A stretch of 64,000 bases of DNA from Croceibacterium segetis (GCF_011320115.1 NZ_JAANOZ010000004.1:186001-250000); one strand, 5' to 3'. Shown: positions 10,332 through 18,702, counted from the first letter of the stretch. Translations and numbers: made by a program. The notes: generated from the sequence alone by a model not told the origin.

Positions 10332-11591
10332 TTACTTCTCCTTGCCGGCCACGCCGTAGGTAATCGCGGCGTTGCGGGTCTTCTGGAAGTCCTCGACGCT
10401 CATACCCTTCATTGCCGCGTAGATGTGGATGTTGCCGACACCGGTCACCGCGCCGAGCTTTTCGAGCATGAAGAAGATCACTCCGTAACGGATCATCCCG
10501 ATCCAGTCCCGGCGGCGGATCAGGTCGCGCTCCTCGTCGCTGAGGTCGGCGGCGGCAAGGCAGGCTTCCTCGTCGTCGCGGAAGGCCTTGCGTACGTTGG
10601 GATCGGTCAACGAGTGGAGGAAATGGTTGATGCGGAAGCCCTTCACGCTGCGCTCGATGGTGAAGGGATATGTACCTTCGAGCGCGCTGGCGCCCTGCCA
10701 GTCCCATTCCATCCGCTGGCGGAAAGCCTCATCGCTTTCCGGCGGCGCCGGCTCGGGCTTTTCCTCGAGGATCATCGTCGCGATCGGCGTCATCGACGGG
10801 AGGAAATAGGCCTGGTGGGTGCACTCGACTTCTTCGGAGAGGGCGCCGCGCATCATCAGCCACATGACGACTTCCGCGCCTTCCCAGCCGCCGAGGCGGG
10901 CGAGCTCGTGGATGGGGTAGTCGAGCAGCCCTTCGGGGTGGGAGACGAGGCGGTCCATGAACTCCATGTCCCACTCGGTGTTGTTGAAACCATTGCGCTC
11001 GCCGTGAACCTGGTGGCTGAGGCCGCCGGTGCCGGCGATCGCCACCTTGATGTCTTCGGGGTAGCTCTGAATGGCTCGGCGCAAGGAGCGGCCGAACTTC
11101 CAGAAGCGCCGCGCCGAGGGCAGCGGCACGGTGAGCACGCCGCACACGATCGGCAGCAGCTTGGTCGCCCAGCCCTCTTCATTGTAGTCGACCATCACCG
11201 AGAGCGGCGAGAACGCGCCGTGATCGAGGTTGCGGCCCTGGAAATAGGAGAGGTCGAACTCGTCGGCCACCATCGCCTTGGCAACGTGCTGGGCGAACTT
11301 GGGGTCGCCCTTGATCGCCGGGATGTCGCGCGGCCCTCCGCCTTCGTCGGCCGCCCCGAACTGCTCGCCGACGCCGAGGGCGAAGTGGCTGTAGTGCTCG
11401 AAGAACGCGGTCATGTGGTCGTTGTAGATGTAGACCAGCACGTCGGGCTGCTTGTCGCGGAACCAGGCTTGGACCGGCTCATAGCCTTCGAAGATCGGCT
11501 TCCACACCGGGTCGTCGAACTTGTTCGCGTCCTTGGCGAAGGCGATGGTGGGAGTGTGCGACGTGGCGATGCCGCCGACGATAGTGGCCAT
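10332..11591 (-). CDS. desB: gallate dioxygenase-type class III extradiol dioxygenase (fused LigB-LigA)
   Basis: This enzyme family opens the ring of gallate (or protocatechuate) using Fe(II) and O2. The 419-residue chain has the single-polypeptide layout of DesB/GalA: an N-terminal LigB-like catalytic domain (residues 1 to about 290) with His12 in SHTPTIAF, YNDHMTAFFEHYS and GTGGLSHQVHGER, and a C-terminal LigA-like helical domain (about 320-419) ending KTRNAAITYGVAGK. The separate LigA and LigB subunits are about 140 and 300 residues, so the fusion favours gallate as substrate. ATG 11591 follows an AGGAAAG site. No other pathway genes are adjacent. The choice of gallate over protocatechuate is inferred from resemblance. 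Confidence 0.85.
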   Translation of the reverse strand: MATIVGGIATSHTPTIAFAKDANKFDDPVWKPIFEGYEPVQAWFRDKQPDVLVYIYNDHMTAFFEHYSHFALGVGEQFGAADEGGGPRDIPAIKGDPKFAQHVAKAMVADEFDLSYFQGRNLDHGAFSPLSVMVDYNEEGWATKLLPIVCGVLTVPLPSARRFWKFGRSLRRAIQSYPEDIKVAIAGTGGLSHQVHGERNGFNNTEWDMEFMDRLVSHPEGLLDYPIHELARLGGWEGAEVVMWLMMRGALSEEVECTHQAYFLPSMTPIATMILEEKPEPAPPESDEAFRQRMEWDWQGASALEGTYPFTIERSVKGFRINHFLHSLTDPNVRKAFRDDEEACLAAADLSDEERDLIRRRDWIGMIRYGVIFFMLEKLGAVTGVGNIHIYAAMKGMSVEDFQKTRNAAITYGVAGKEK

Positions 11592-11723
11592 GGTGCGGGT
11601 CTTTCCTCTCGTGCGGGCGCGCCGCGCGCGCTGGCGCCCATCTGCTTTGCATCTTGCCACGGAGGAACGCCTTGCGACAAGTCAATTTCCAGATTCGTGA
11701 ACTTTTCACGTATCCGAACGAAA

Positions 11724-11757
11724 GCGGGCGAGGCAGCCTCTCCGCTGCCTCGCCCGC
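11724..11757 (-). terminator. strong stem-loop terminator after the SWIB gene
   Basis: GCGGGCGAGGCAGC (11724-11737) and its exact reverse complement (11744-11757) flank a 6-base loop, giving a 14-bp GC-rich stem. Read on the minus strand it is followed by TTTCGTT, as expected for an intrinsic terminator downstream of the SWIB gene. Confidence 0.75.
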
Positions 11758-11798
11758 CGTAAATCGCGTCATCACCGGGCCAGCTGGCCCGGCTGCGC

Positions 11799-12047
11799 TC
11801 AGCTCATGTGCTTCGAGACGGCGCCCGTCATCTTGAACATCGAGATCTGGTCCTTGCCGGTCACCGCGCCGAGCTTGGCGTCGGGGTTGATCATCCGGCG
11901 GTCCTTGCTGTCTTGCAGGTTGTTGGCCTTGATGTGATCCCACACCTTGCTGGTAACCTGTGCGCGGGTCAGTGGGCCCTTGCCCACCACCGCCTCGAGT
12001 TCCGGCGACAAGTTGACCGGTTTTTGCAGTGCATTGTTCTTGGCCAT
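11799..12047 (-). CDS. SWIB/MDM2 domain protein
   Basis: An 82-residue protein consisting of one SWIB/MDM2 domain, as found in short bacterial and chlamydial proteins. Key stretches are LEAVVGKGPLTRAQVTSKVW, then DHIKANNLQD and RMINPDAKLGAV. Some eukaryotic SWIB proteins are chromatin-associated; the role of the stand-alone bacterial form is not known. It is a single-gene unit ended by the stem-loop at 11724-11757. Confidence 0.9.
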   Translation of the reverse strand: MAKNNALQKPVNLSPELEAVVGKGPLTRAQVTSKVWDHIKANNLQDSKDRRMINPDAKLGAVTGKDQISMFKMTGAVSKHMS

Positions 12048-12087
12048 GGGCCCATCCTTTCCAGGCTAGAGATTCGGTGTCGTCCTC

Positions 12088-12699
12088 TTAATCCAAATCA
12101 GCGCTCTCGTCCCACTCTTCTCCGAAATCATCCCCATTTTCGTTTCGTTCGTAAGTTGCCGTAATTACGGCGGCACCGAGGACGTGTCCCTCCATGGCAT
12201 CGACGAGCTCGCTTCGGCCTGCGCCCGGCATCAGCGCCAGAGGCAAATCGAGGGCGAAAATCTGGAATACGTAGTCGTGCGGCCCGTGCCCTGTCGGCGG
12301 ATCGGGCAGCAGCCATTCGGAGTTGCCGAAAGAGTTCTTCCCCGTGCGCGGAGGGGTTTCACCCTCGAGCAGCTTGCCCGCCTGCGGAGCAAGGCCCCAG
12401 ACGAGCCAGTGGCAGAACGGCTGCGGACCCGGCGCGTCGGGGTCCTCGACGACGATCGCCAGTTCCTGCGTCCCCGGAGGCGGCGCGGTCCACTCGAGCG
12501 GCGGCGCCACTGCATCCTCCTCGTGGGCGGTGAAACACGGGTCAAGCGCCTCGCCGTCGCGGAACGCCGGCGAGGTGAGCCGAAAGCCGCCCTTGTTCAG
12601 CACGTCTTCGCCGCCGACCCGCGCAACCGTGAGATTGGCGTGACCGGGGCGGATCGTCTTCAGCGCCTTGCCGAGCCAAGCGGGGACGTGTTCGAGCAT
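12088..12699 (-). CDS. YbhB/YbcL family (PEBP-like) protein
   Basis: A 203-residue protein of the phosphatidylethanolamine-binding-protein fold. Family marks are EDAVAPPLEWTAPPPGTQEL, the ligand loop DPDAPGPQPFCHWLVW, and HGPHDYVFQIFALD, which holds the second conserved His. The tail is acidic (NGDDFGEEWDES). There is no signal peptide. ATG 12699 has AAGGAG ten bases upstream; an in-frame start at 12837 adds residues with no family match. Confidence 0.92.
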   Translation of the reverse strand: MLEHVPAWLGKALKTIRPGHANLTVARVGGEDVLNKGGFRLTSPAFRDGEALDPCFTAHEEDAVAPPLEWTAPPPGTQELAIVVEDPDAPGPQPFCHWLVWGLAPQAGKLLEGETPPRTGKNSFGNSEWLLPDPPTGHGPHDYVFQIFALDLPLALMPGAGRSELVDAMEGHVLGAAVITATYERNENGDDFGEEWDESADLD

Positions 12700-12818
12700 G
12701 CTTCGCGTTCTCCTTTGCCAAGAGCCTAGGTGGCGAGGCCCGCCTTCGCAACCGCCCTTCCTCCGCAGAAGTTTCGCCGAGCCATTGACCAGCGCTGTAG
12801 CCCGGGCATCATGCGGGA

Positions 12819-13244
12819 ATGCTCCATCAGCTCGCAATCGCCACCATCATGGTGCTGCTCACCGTCATGATCCACGGCGCGGGGCTTCTGATGCTCATGC
12901 GCCTGTTGCGGATCGAGCTTCACGAAGAAGCGACGATGCACCTTCGGGCCTTCTCGGCGCGAACGCTGGCGTTCGTCCTGGCGCTCGCGCTCGGCTTGTT
13001 CGCGCTGCATGGGGTGGAAATCTGGGCTTATGCCATCCTTTACCTGGGCCTCGGGGCGTTGCCGAACCTCGAGACGGCGGTGTTCTTTTCAACCATCACC
13101 TACTCGACGGTCGGCTATGACGACCAAGGATTCGCCCCCTCCTGGCAGCTGGTCGCGGCGATCGAGGCGATCAATGGGGTGATCCTGCTCGGCTGGTCGA
13201 CGGCGTTCTTCTTCGCGATCATGACGCGGCTGGTGCGGCGCTGA
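12819..13244 (+). CDS. two-helix potassium channel pore protein
   Basis: A 141-residue membrane protein with a hydrophobic N-terminal helix (about 5-27), a second helix (about 49-70), a pore loop and a last helix (about 112-135). The pore loop reads FFSTITYSTVGYDD, which contains the K+ selectivity filter TVGYD, so it is an Ion_trans_2-type K+ channel. There is no cytoplasmic regulatory domain; the 20-residue loop after helix 1 is charged. A homotetramer in the inner membrane is expected. Confidence 0.87.
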   Translation: MLHQLAIATIMVLLTVMIHGAGLLMLMRLLRIELHEEATMHLRAFSARTLAFVLALALGLFALHGVEIWAYAILYLGLGALPNLETAVFFSTITYSTVGYDDQGFAPSWQLVAAIEAINGVILLGWSTAFFFAIMTRLVRR

Positions 13245-13289
13245 CCGGCTGTGCGGGAACGGCAGCCCGCCGAAGGGCATTTCGCCCGC

Positions 13290-13439
13290 ATGATCCGCAA
13301 GCTCGCCTCAGGCGAATACCGCCTCTACTCGAAGAAGAAGGACCCCAAGACCGGCAAGCGCCGCAACCTGGGAACGTTCGGCAACAAGGAAGCCGCGAAG
13401 GAGCACGAAAAGGACGTGCAGTTCTTCAAGCGGCACTGA
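13290..13439 (+). CDS. small conserved basic protein
   Basis: A 49-residue basic protein, starting MIRKLASGEYRLYSKKKDPK and continuing GKRRNLGTFGNKEAAKEHEK. The same pattern is widespread as a short hypothetical protein in alphaproteobacteria and resembles the arm-type DNA-binding beta-sheet plus helix of integrases. ATG 13290 is preceded by GAAGGG. Function unknown; DNA binding is inference from the fold-like pattern and charge. Confidence 0.7.
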   Translation: MIRKLASGEYRLYSKKKDPKTGKRRNLGTFGNKEAAKEHEKDVQFFKRH

Positions 13440-13508
13440 GCTCTCCGCCGTTGTCGCCCAGGGCACGGGGGCCTATCGCGAAGTTCTCTTAAGCGGGGGA
13501 GCAAGCAC

Positions 13509-14024
13509 GTGACGGCACAGGCAAGGCGCGTGGTCACCGGCCACGATGCGGATGGCAAATCGGTCAAACTGTCGGACGGAATCCCGCCGCAGGATCATTC
13601 GATGCAAGGCGGGGCCATCGGCGCGGATTTCATCGAAATCTGGAACACGCCGGAGACTGTTCCGACGCTGACCTCGCAACCCGACGAAGAGCCTACCGCC
13701 CGGCCGTTCGCGATCATGCCGGCAAGCGGCCACATCATGCGCGTGATCGAGACATACCCGCCGCGCATGGGCGGCCATCGCACGGTGATGCACCGCACCC
13801 GGACTCTCGATTATGCCGTCGTCATCGAAGGGGAGGTGGTGCTGATCCTCGATGACGGCGAGACGGTACTCGGACCCGGCGCGGTGGTCGTCCAGCGCGG
13901 CACCGACCATGCCTGGGAAAACCGCTCGAACGAGATCACGAAGATGGCCTTCTTCCATATCGCCGCCGAATTTAGCGATGAGTTGCTCGCCAAGTTGCCG
14001 CAGCCTCTCGTGCTGATGGAATAG
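13509..14024 (+). CDS. cupin domain protein
   Basis: A 171-residue protein with one cupin_2 barrel in the C-terminal half: PPRMGGHRTVMHRTRTLDYA, VVIEGEVVLILDDGETVLGP and VVVQRGTDHAWENRS, the two cupin motifs with their His and Glu positions. The N-terminal 75 residues are a separate beta-rich segment. GTG 13509 has GGGGGAG upstream. It may bind or modify a small aromatic or organic acid, and lies convergent with a DODA-type dioxygenase gene, but the substrate cannot be read from sequence. Confidence 0.82.
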   Translation: MTAQARRVVTGHDADGKSVKLSDGIPPQDHSMQGGAIGADFIEIWNTPETVPTLTSQPDEEPTARPFAIMPASGHIMRVIETYPPRMGGHRTVMHRTRTLDYAVVIEGEVVLILDDGETVLGPGAVVVQRGTDHAWENRSNEITKMAFFHIAAEFSDELLAKLPQPLVLME

Positions 14025-14025
14025 C

Positions 14026-14835
14026 TTAGGCGAAACGAAAGCCGGAGACCGCGCCGTTGAGGACTTCCTCTCCGAAATCGTGGCTTCCTCGCTCGTCCGA
14101 GGCACCGGCGGCGACCATCAGCGGAAGCAAGTGCTCCTCGCGCGGATGGCACAGCCGGGCCCACGGCGCGGCCTGCCAATCCGCCAACAACTCGGCCCGC
14201 TTCGGACCAGGGGCCTCAGCGGCATGAACCAGCCAGCGGTCGAACTCCGCCGCCGGCTCGCGCACCCGCGGATCGCCGTAGGCACGCAAGTTGTGAAAGC
14301 TCATCCCCGAACCGACGATCAGCACGCCTTCGTCCCTCAGCGGCGCGAGCGCATGGCCGGCCGCGAGATGCAGCGCCGGGTCGAGCGAAGCATGAAGCGA
14401 CATCTGCACGACTGGGATGTCCACTTGCGGGAACGCGACCTTCAGGGGTACGAATACGCCGTGGTCGAAACCGCGCTGCGGGTCGATCGCGGCCGGCAAC
14501 CCGGCAGCCTCGATCAGCGCGCGGCCCCGCTCCGCCAGCCAGGGTGCGCCCGGCGCGGGCCAGGCCAGCTGGTAGGTCTCGGGCGGAAATCCGTAATAGT
14601 CGAAGATCAGGCCGGGATGCTCGGCGGAGCCGGTGAATGCGAAGGAAGGCGCTTCCCAGTGTCCTGAGATCACCAGGATCGCGCGCGGCTTTGCCGGCAG
14701 GCTCGCGGCCAGACCCTTGAGGTAGGCTTCCATCCCGCGCCAGGTGCCGCGCGGGTCGGGCATGAAGAAGCACGGGCCGCCGCCGTGCGGGATGAACAGC
14801 GCGGGCTGTCGCAAGGTCGCCGCGATGTCGCTCAC
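14026..14835 (-). CDS. DODA-type extradiol aromatic ring-opening dioxygenase
   Basis: A 269-residue class III extradiol dioxygenase of the DODA/YgiD group. Metal-site motifs are FIPHGGGPCFF near the N-terminus, ISGHWEAPSF and RGFDHGVFVPLK, with SLHASLDP following. The group includes DOPA 4,5-dioxygenase-like enzymes; the true substrate in bacteria is usually unknown. It starts at GTG 14835, overlapping the stop of the upstream lipoprotein gene (GTGA), so the two genes form an operon. Confidence 0.9.
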   Translation of the reverse strand: MSDIAATLRQPALFIPHGGGPCFFMPDPRGTWRGMEAYLKGLAASLPAKPRAILVISGHWEAPSFAFTGSAEHPGLIFDYYGFPPETYQLAWPAPGAPWLAERGRALIEAAGLPAAIDPQRGFDHGVFVPLKVAFPQVDIPVVQMSLHASLDPALHLAAGHALAPLRDEGVLIVGSGMSFHNLRAYGDPRVREPAAEFDRWLVHAAEAPGPKRAELLADWQAAPWARLCHPREEHLLPLMVAAGASDERGSHDFGEEVLNGAVSGFRFA

Positions 14836-15299
14836 GGGTTCTTGGGACCGGTGAACGGCTGCCGGTCGGTCCAGGCACAGCCGTTACGCTGCTCACCCTT
14901 GACCTGCAGCGTGACAGTGAAAGGATAGCTGCGATCGCTCATTCCGTCGCTGCACCGGCCCGGTGTGACCGCCAGCACGAATGGCATGTCGGCAAGCTCG
15001 CCGGAGAATGAAATGCCGTTGCGGCCATCGAAGCGATCGACAGCGACCGTCTCGCCAGCCTGGTTTTCCGGAGTCGTGTAGGTCAGCACGCCGGTCGAGA
15101 CCTCGCCGCCCCAGAACGGTTCGGTGCCGGTAAAATGCACCTTCTCGTCGGCGGCAATCCCCGAATAGCGCGCGGTATCCGCGGCTGTCGCGACGGTCGG
15201 CGAGGAGGAAGGTGCAGGCGAAGGGGGGCTCGTGCCGCTGCTGCAGGCAGCGACGAGAACGCAGGCCACGAGACCGATGGCGCGACCGAGGTGATTCAT
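14832..15299 (-). CDS. COG3650-like lipoprotein
   Basis: A 155-residue lipoprotein with the lipobox LVAACSS (Cys19). A Ser/Pro-rich linker (about 20-40) leads into a beta-rich domain: FTGTEPFWGGEVSTGVLTY, ISFSGELADMPFVLAV and CSDGMSDRSYPFTVTL, the pattern of COG3650 periplasmic proteins. Two or three Cys in the domain could form a disulfide. Function unknown. It is the first gene of a unit with the dioxygenase at 14026-14835. Confidence 0.75.
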   Translation of the reverse strand: MNHLGRAIGLVACVLVAACSSGTSPPSPAPSSSPTVATAADTARYSGIAADEKVHFTGTEPFWGGEVSTGVLTYTTPENQAGETVAVDRFDGRNGISFSGELADMPFVLAVTPGRCSDGMSDRSYPFTVTLQVKGEQRNGCAWTDRQPFTGPKNP

Positions 15300-15416
15300 G
15301 CGCCGCTATCTAGTCGCGCCGTCCGCCGCGCGAAAGCCCCGCGTCGGCGGCGGAGCCGGAACACGGGCCGGCCCGACGCATTGGCTTGAATAGGTTTCGC
15401 GAGTGGAAGCACGGCG

Positions 15417-15893
15417 ATGCAGATGTGGAAGCCCCTGGCGCTGATCGTTCCGGCCGGACTGGTCCTCGGCATGATCGGCGGGCATCTGGCGCGGCCGGTG
15501 ATGCAGGACCGCGCCGTCGAGCCTTGGCAGTCGATCTTCGGCACGCGCGCGCAGCAGTACGGCACGGCAGACTACCCGGTCCAGCCGCAAGGGCCGATGA
15601 CCTATGTCGGCGGGTACAGCTATCCGCCCGAGCCAAGCGACTGGTCGAAGCCATACGATGAAGCGGAATGGAACGACAGCCGCGCGCCCTTGCCGGCAAT
15701 CGCCGAGCTCGACGCGCGGCAGGCCGAGTTGCTGGCCGATCCTGACGTCGAATTCGCGGTCTCGGCTCCCGCATACGAAACCGGACCAACCGGGATGGAT
15801 CTACCCCAACAGCCGGCGCAAGTGGCGCTCGCTCCCGTCGATCCCGGCTCCGAGCCGCGTACCGCCGACGGCAAGCTTCCGGCGATCTGGTAG
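15417..15893 (+). CDS. membrane-anchored hypothetical protein
   Basis: A 158-residue protein with one N-terminal hydrophobic helix (residues about 5-27, LALIVPAGLVLGMIGGHLA). The remainder is Pro- and acid-rich and probably periplasmic and largely disordered. Not recognised. A second ATG at 15423 is equally possible as the start. It is followed after 4 bp by the HVT/HIT protein at 15898, so both are probably one unit. Confidence 0.6.
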   Translation: MQMWKPLALIVPAGLVLGMIGGHLARPVMQDRAVEPWQSIFGTRAQQYGTADYPVQPQGPMTYVGGYSYPPEPSDWSKPYDEAEWNDSRAPLPAIAELDARQAELLADPDVEFAVSAPAYETGPTGMDLPQQPAQVALAPVDPGSEPRTADGKLPAIW

Positions 15894-15897
15894 CGCG

Positions 15898-16266
15898 GTG
15901 GCCGAAACCATCGCCGGCTGGCGCCTGGATCGCGGCGAACGCGAGGCCCTGCTCCGGCGCTTTCCTCCGCGGTACGCGCATGTCGTCGCCGATCACGTGA
16001 CCTACGGCCGCGTCCCGCCGGACAAACTTCCCGTGCACATGCGAGCCGAGCTGATCGGCCGCGCCGACGATGGCGCGGGCGTCGAGGCGATGGTGGTGTC
16101 CCTCGGCGGCGGCTCCGACAGGCCCACCGGGGGAACCTATCACATTACCTGGTCGCTCGGCCCTGGCCGTGAGGCAGTCGAAAGCAACCATGTCATCGCC
16201 CAAACGGGTTGGCGGCCGCTCGAAGAAGCCGCCACCGTCGCCCTCGAGCCGGCGAGTTGGGACTAG
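15898..16266 (+). CDS. 2H-phosphoesterase-like small protein
   Basis: A 122-residue protein starting at GTG 15898. It has two His-x-Thr motifs about 50 residues apart, ADHVTYG (His33) and TYHITWSL (His82), each in a predicted beta strand. Paired HxT/S motifs define the 2H phosphoesterase fold (cyclic phosphodiesterases, 2'-5' RNA ligases), and the pattern RFPPRYAHVVADHVT also resembles the phosphodiesterase domain of tRNA-ligase-type proteins. The call is inference from the motif pair; length is short for the fold. Its stop overlaps the convergent glycosyltransferase gene. Confidence 0.55.
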   Translation: MAETIAGWRLDRGEREALLRRFPPRYAHVVADHVTYGRVPPDKLPVHMRAELIGRADDGAGVEAMVVSLGGGSDRPTGGTYHITWSLGPGREAVESNHVIAQTGWRPLEEAATVALEPASWD

Positions 16267-17492
16267 GCCGCACTCAGGCCTTGACGCCGCCGGCGGGAGA
16301 TCGCTGCCTTCGCCGGCTTCGGCCGGATCACCTCGAAATAGCCCGCGGCGACATCGGCCGACGCGGCGTCCCAGTCGTAACGTGCGCTTTCCTCGCGCGC
16401 CGCTTGGCCCAGCCGCGTCCTGAACGCCTTGTTGTCGGCGAGCGTGGTGAGCGCGGCGGCATAACCGTCGATGTCGCCCGGCGCCACGAGCAGCCCGGTG
16501 CGGCCCGGCTCGATCAGCGCCCGGCCGCTCGGCGCATCGGCGCTGATCACCGCCAGGCCCGCCGCCATTGCCTCGAGATTGACGTTGCCGAACGCTTCGG
16601 TGGCGCTGGGATTGAGCAGCACGTCGGCGCTGGCCACCGCTTCGCCCAGAGCATTGCCGCTGAGATGTCCGGTGAACACCGCCCCGGGCAGGCAGCGGGC
16701 GAACTCGCCGTGGGCAGGCCCTTCGCCGACGACCACCGGACGAACATTCGGCAACGCCGCGCGAGCGAGGGTGGCAGCAAAATCGGCGATGCCCTTCTCG
16801 CGCACCAGCCGGCCGAAGAACAGCACCGCCAGGTCGCTGTCGGCGATGCCATGCGCGGCGCGCCAGGCAAGGCTGCGGCGCGCCGGATCGAACTTCTGCC
16901 GATCGACCCCGCGACTCCAGATGGCAATCCGCGCCGGATCGACTCCGTCATCGACCAGCATCTCGGCCATCGGCCGGTTGGGCGCGAATACGAGGTCGCA
17001 GCGGCGGTAGAAGCGCTGAAGATAGCGCTCGATCATTCCGCGGACGAAGCCGAGGCCGTAGAACTCGAAGTAGGTTTCGAAACGCGTATGCAGGCTGGCG
17101 ACGATGGGGATGCGCCGATCCGCGGCATAGCGCTGTGCGGCGCGGCCGAGCGGGTCGGGTGCGGAGACGTGGACGATATCGGGCGCGAAGGCATCGAGAT
17201 CGCGCCGCGTTTCCGCGGGCAGGCCGACTGCGACGCGGTACTCGCCGCGGCCGGGAAACGGAATCGAGCGCACTCCGACCAGCTCGCCCGCCGGCTCAAA
17301 CGCCGGATACGGCACCACCGGCGAATAGACCCGCACCGCGAAACCGTCGCTCTCGAGGAAGGCGACCAGGCGGTTGAGCGCCTGGTTGGCGCCGTCGGGA
17401 AGGCAATTGTAGTTACCGGAGAACAGCGCGATGCGCGGCTTGCGCGCCAGCGCCGGCGCGCGTGGATTCGAGATCGGCTGGCTCTGTTGCAT
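16263..17492 (-). CDS. GT4-family glycosyltransferase
   Basis: A 409-residue retaining glycosyltransferase with two Rossmann-like halves. The N-terminal domain begins RIALFSGNYNCLPDGANQAL; the donor-binding half has LAVLFFGRLVREKGIADFA and VVVGEGPAHGEF, and the GT4 E-x7-E signature is in SATEAFGNVNLEAMA. It resembles GDP-mannose-dependent alpha-mannosyltransferases acting on lipids, but donor and acceptor cannot be settled. No other polysaccharide or lipid glycosylation genes are adjacent. The start is ATG 17492, with about 200 bp of untranslated sequence before the next gene. Confidence 0.88.
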   Translation of the reverse strand: MQQSQPISNPRAPALARKPRIALFSGNYNCLPDGANQALNRLVAFLESDGFAVRVYSPVVPYPAFEPAGELVGVRSIPFPGRGEYRVAVGLPAETRRDLDAFAPDIVHVSAPDPLGRAAQRYAADRRIPIVASLHTRFETYFEFYGLGFVRGMIERYLQRFYRRCDLVFAPNRPMAEMLVDDGVDPARIAIWSRGVDRQKFDPARRSLAWRAAHGIADSDLAVLFFGRLVREKGIADFAATLARAALPNVRPVVVGEGPAHGEFARCLPGAVFTGHLSGNALGEAVASADVLLNPSATEAFGNVNLEAMAAGLAVISADAPSGRALIEPGRTGLLVAPGDIDGYAAALTTLADNKAFRTRLGQAAREESARYDWDAASADVAAGYFEVIRPKPAKAAISRRRRQGLSAA

Positions 17493-17690
17493 CAGTCTTG
17501 TCCGGCAGCAGACGCCGTGCGTCGTGCGCTTCCGCAGTTGAACTCATGCTGTCTATCATCTTTTGCCGGGCGGCGCGAAGCACTCCGCAATTGTCCCAGC
17601 TTCCATCGAACGCGGCGAGACGCCCTATCTCGCCTTCGTCTTTGCGCCTAGGCTGCCCGACGGGACATGCCGTCCCGACAGGAAATCGCC

Positions 17691-17825
17691 ATGGCCAAGA
17701 GCCAGAAGAAGTCGAACCGTGAAATCCGCAAGCCGAAGGCCGACAAGGGCCCCAAGCAGAATGCCTCGCAGCCGAGCCTCAAGCCCGGCGGGATCAAGGG
17801 GCTGGAGAACATGAAGAACAAGTAA
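17691..17825 (+). CDS. short conserved lysine-rich protein
   Basis: A 44-residue highly basic protein that begins MAKSQKKSNREIRKPKADK and ends GLENMKNK. Very similar short Lys/Asn/Pro-rich proteins occur in many Proteobacteria without a known function. ATG 17691 is preceded by AGGAA at 7 bases. It converges with the small gene at 17833-17988; a shared hairpin overlaps both stop codons. Confidence 0.7.
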   Translation: MAKSQKKSNREIRKPKADKGPKQNASQPSLKPGGIKGLENMKNK

Positions 17826-17849
17826 CGCCCGTTCAGCGCTTCGGGCGTT
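17824..17849. terminator. bidirectional hairpin between two small convergent genes
   Basis: AACGCCCG (17824-17831) and CGGGCGTT (17842-17849) form an 8-bp stem with a 10-base loop lying across both stop codons. It can serve as a terminator in both directions. Confidence 0.5.
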
Positions 17850-17988
17850 CCTTGTGCGCCGCGATCAGCTCGTCGAGCTGAGCGATTCGCTGCCGTTCCG
17901 GGGTGCCTTTGGCGAGCCCCTTCAGCCGGCATGTCGCCCACAGCGCCTTGCGCTCTGACTCGAGCGCCTTGAGGTAGAGATCGGCCAT
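17833..17988 (-). CDS. short helical hypothetical protein
   Basis: A 51-residue charged protein, beginning MADLYLKALESERKALWATC and ending AAHKERPKR. Most of the chain is predicted as a helical hairpin (TPERQRIAQLDELIAAHK). Codon use matches the neighbouring genes. Function unknown. It starts at ATG 17988 and ends 8 bp from the convergent basic-protein gene. Confidence 0.55.
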   Translation of the reverse strand: MADLYLKALESERKALWATCRLKGLAKGTPERQRIAQLDELIAAHKERPKR

Positions 17989-18027
17989 GGCGCGATCCCT
18001 AGCCCCAAGTGGCGCCGGGCGACAGGC

Positions 18028-18462
18028 TTACCTGCAGGTCACGTTGTTGGTGTCGATCGCCGCGCCCGCAGCTCCGCCGGCCAGCGCGCCGAGGATCGTG
18101 CCGATCGTCTTCGAGTCGCCCGGGGCGATGATGTTGCCGAGCACCCCGCCGGCGATGCCGCCGACGATCAGCCCGGTCGTGCCGTCCGAGCGGCGGCAGT
18201 AATAGCGCCCGTCGTTGCCGCGGTAGACCCGGTCGTTGGGGCTCAGCCGGTAAGGCCGGTAGCGCGGATCCTCGCGGTAGTAGCGGTCGGCGTAATAGCC
18301 GTTGTAGCGCGGATCGGGGTTATTGTAGTCGTACCGGCCATACTGGCTGTAGTAGGTGCGGTCGTAGTAGCCGTAGGGGTTGTCGCCGTAGCCGGTGGTC
18401 GTGCAACCGCCGAGCGTTGCGAGGGTGGTGGCGGCGGCGAGCGCCGCGAGCATCGTCTTCAT
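18028..18462 (-). CDS. glycine-zipper (2TM) lipoprotein
   Basis: A 144-residue envelope lipoprotein. The lipobox is TLGGC (Cys20). The middle (about 25-95) is extraordinarily rich in Tyr, Arg, Asp and Asn. The C-terminal part carries two glycine-zipper helices, TTGLIVGGIAGGVLGNI and IGTILGALAGGAAGAAI, the Gly-zipper 2TM pattern of SlyB-like outer-membrane proteins. It probably stabilises the outer membrane. ATG 18462 has AGGAG upstream; the next in-frame start lies before the repeat and lacks a signal. Confidence 0.85.
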   Translation of the reverse strand: MKTMLAALAAATTLATLGGCTTTGYGDNPYGYYDRTYYSQYGRYDYNNPDPRYNGYYADRYYREDPRYRPYRLSPNDRVYRGNDGRYYCRRSDGTTGLIVGGIAGGVLGNIIAPGDSKTIGTILGALAGGAAGAAIDTNNVTCR

Positions 18463-18571
18463 TGTCTCTCTCCTGGACGTTCGCCCCCTCGCCCGGCAGG
18501 TATTACCCGGACAAACGAGCGGGACATCCGAAGAGTTCCGCCTGCCCCGGCCGCCCGGCCGCGGCCTTCGG

Positions 18572-18674
18572 CCGGGTGACACTTTACGGACCCTGTCACC
18601 CGGGTGTCGCCCTGGAAACCACGCATTTCCGCGGGTTTCGGGCGGGGCGACAGGGTGACACTTCGCCTACACGA
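18572..18674. repeat. 103-bp dispersed intergenic repeat, copy A
   Basis: Aligned by eye with 58956-59058 it is 103 bp long without gaps, with about 92 identical positions. It begins CCGGGTGACAC, has the hairpin GGGTGACA...TGTCACCC, a conserved core ACGCATTTCCGCGGGTTTCGG and ends with a second GGGTGACACTTC in direct orientation. It sits upstream of the glycine-zipper lipoprotein gene and downstream of the HTH gene. Confidence 0.85.
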
Positions 18675-18702
18675 AACGCCCCCCGCCCCCGCCGGGCGCG
18701 GG

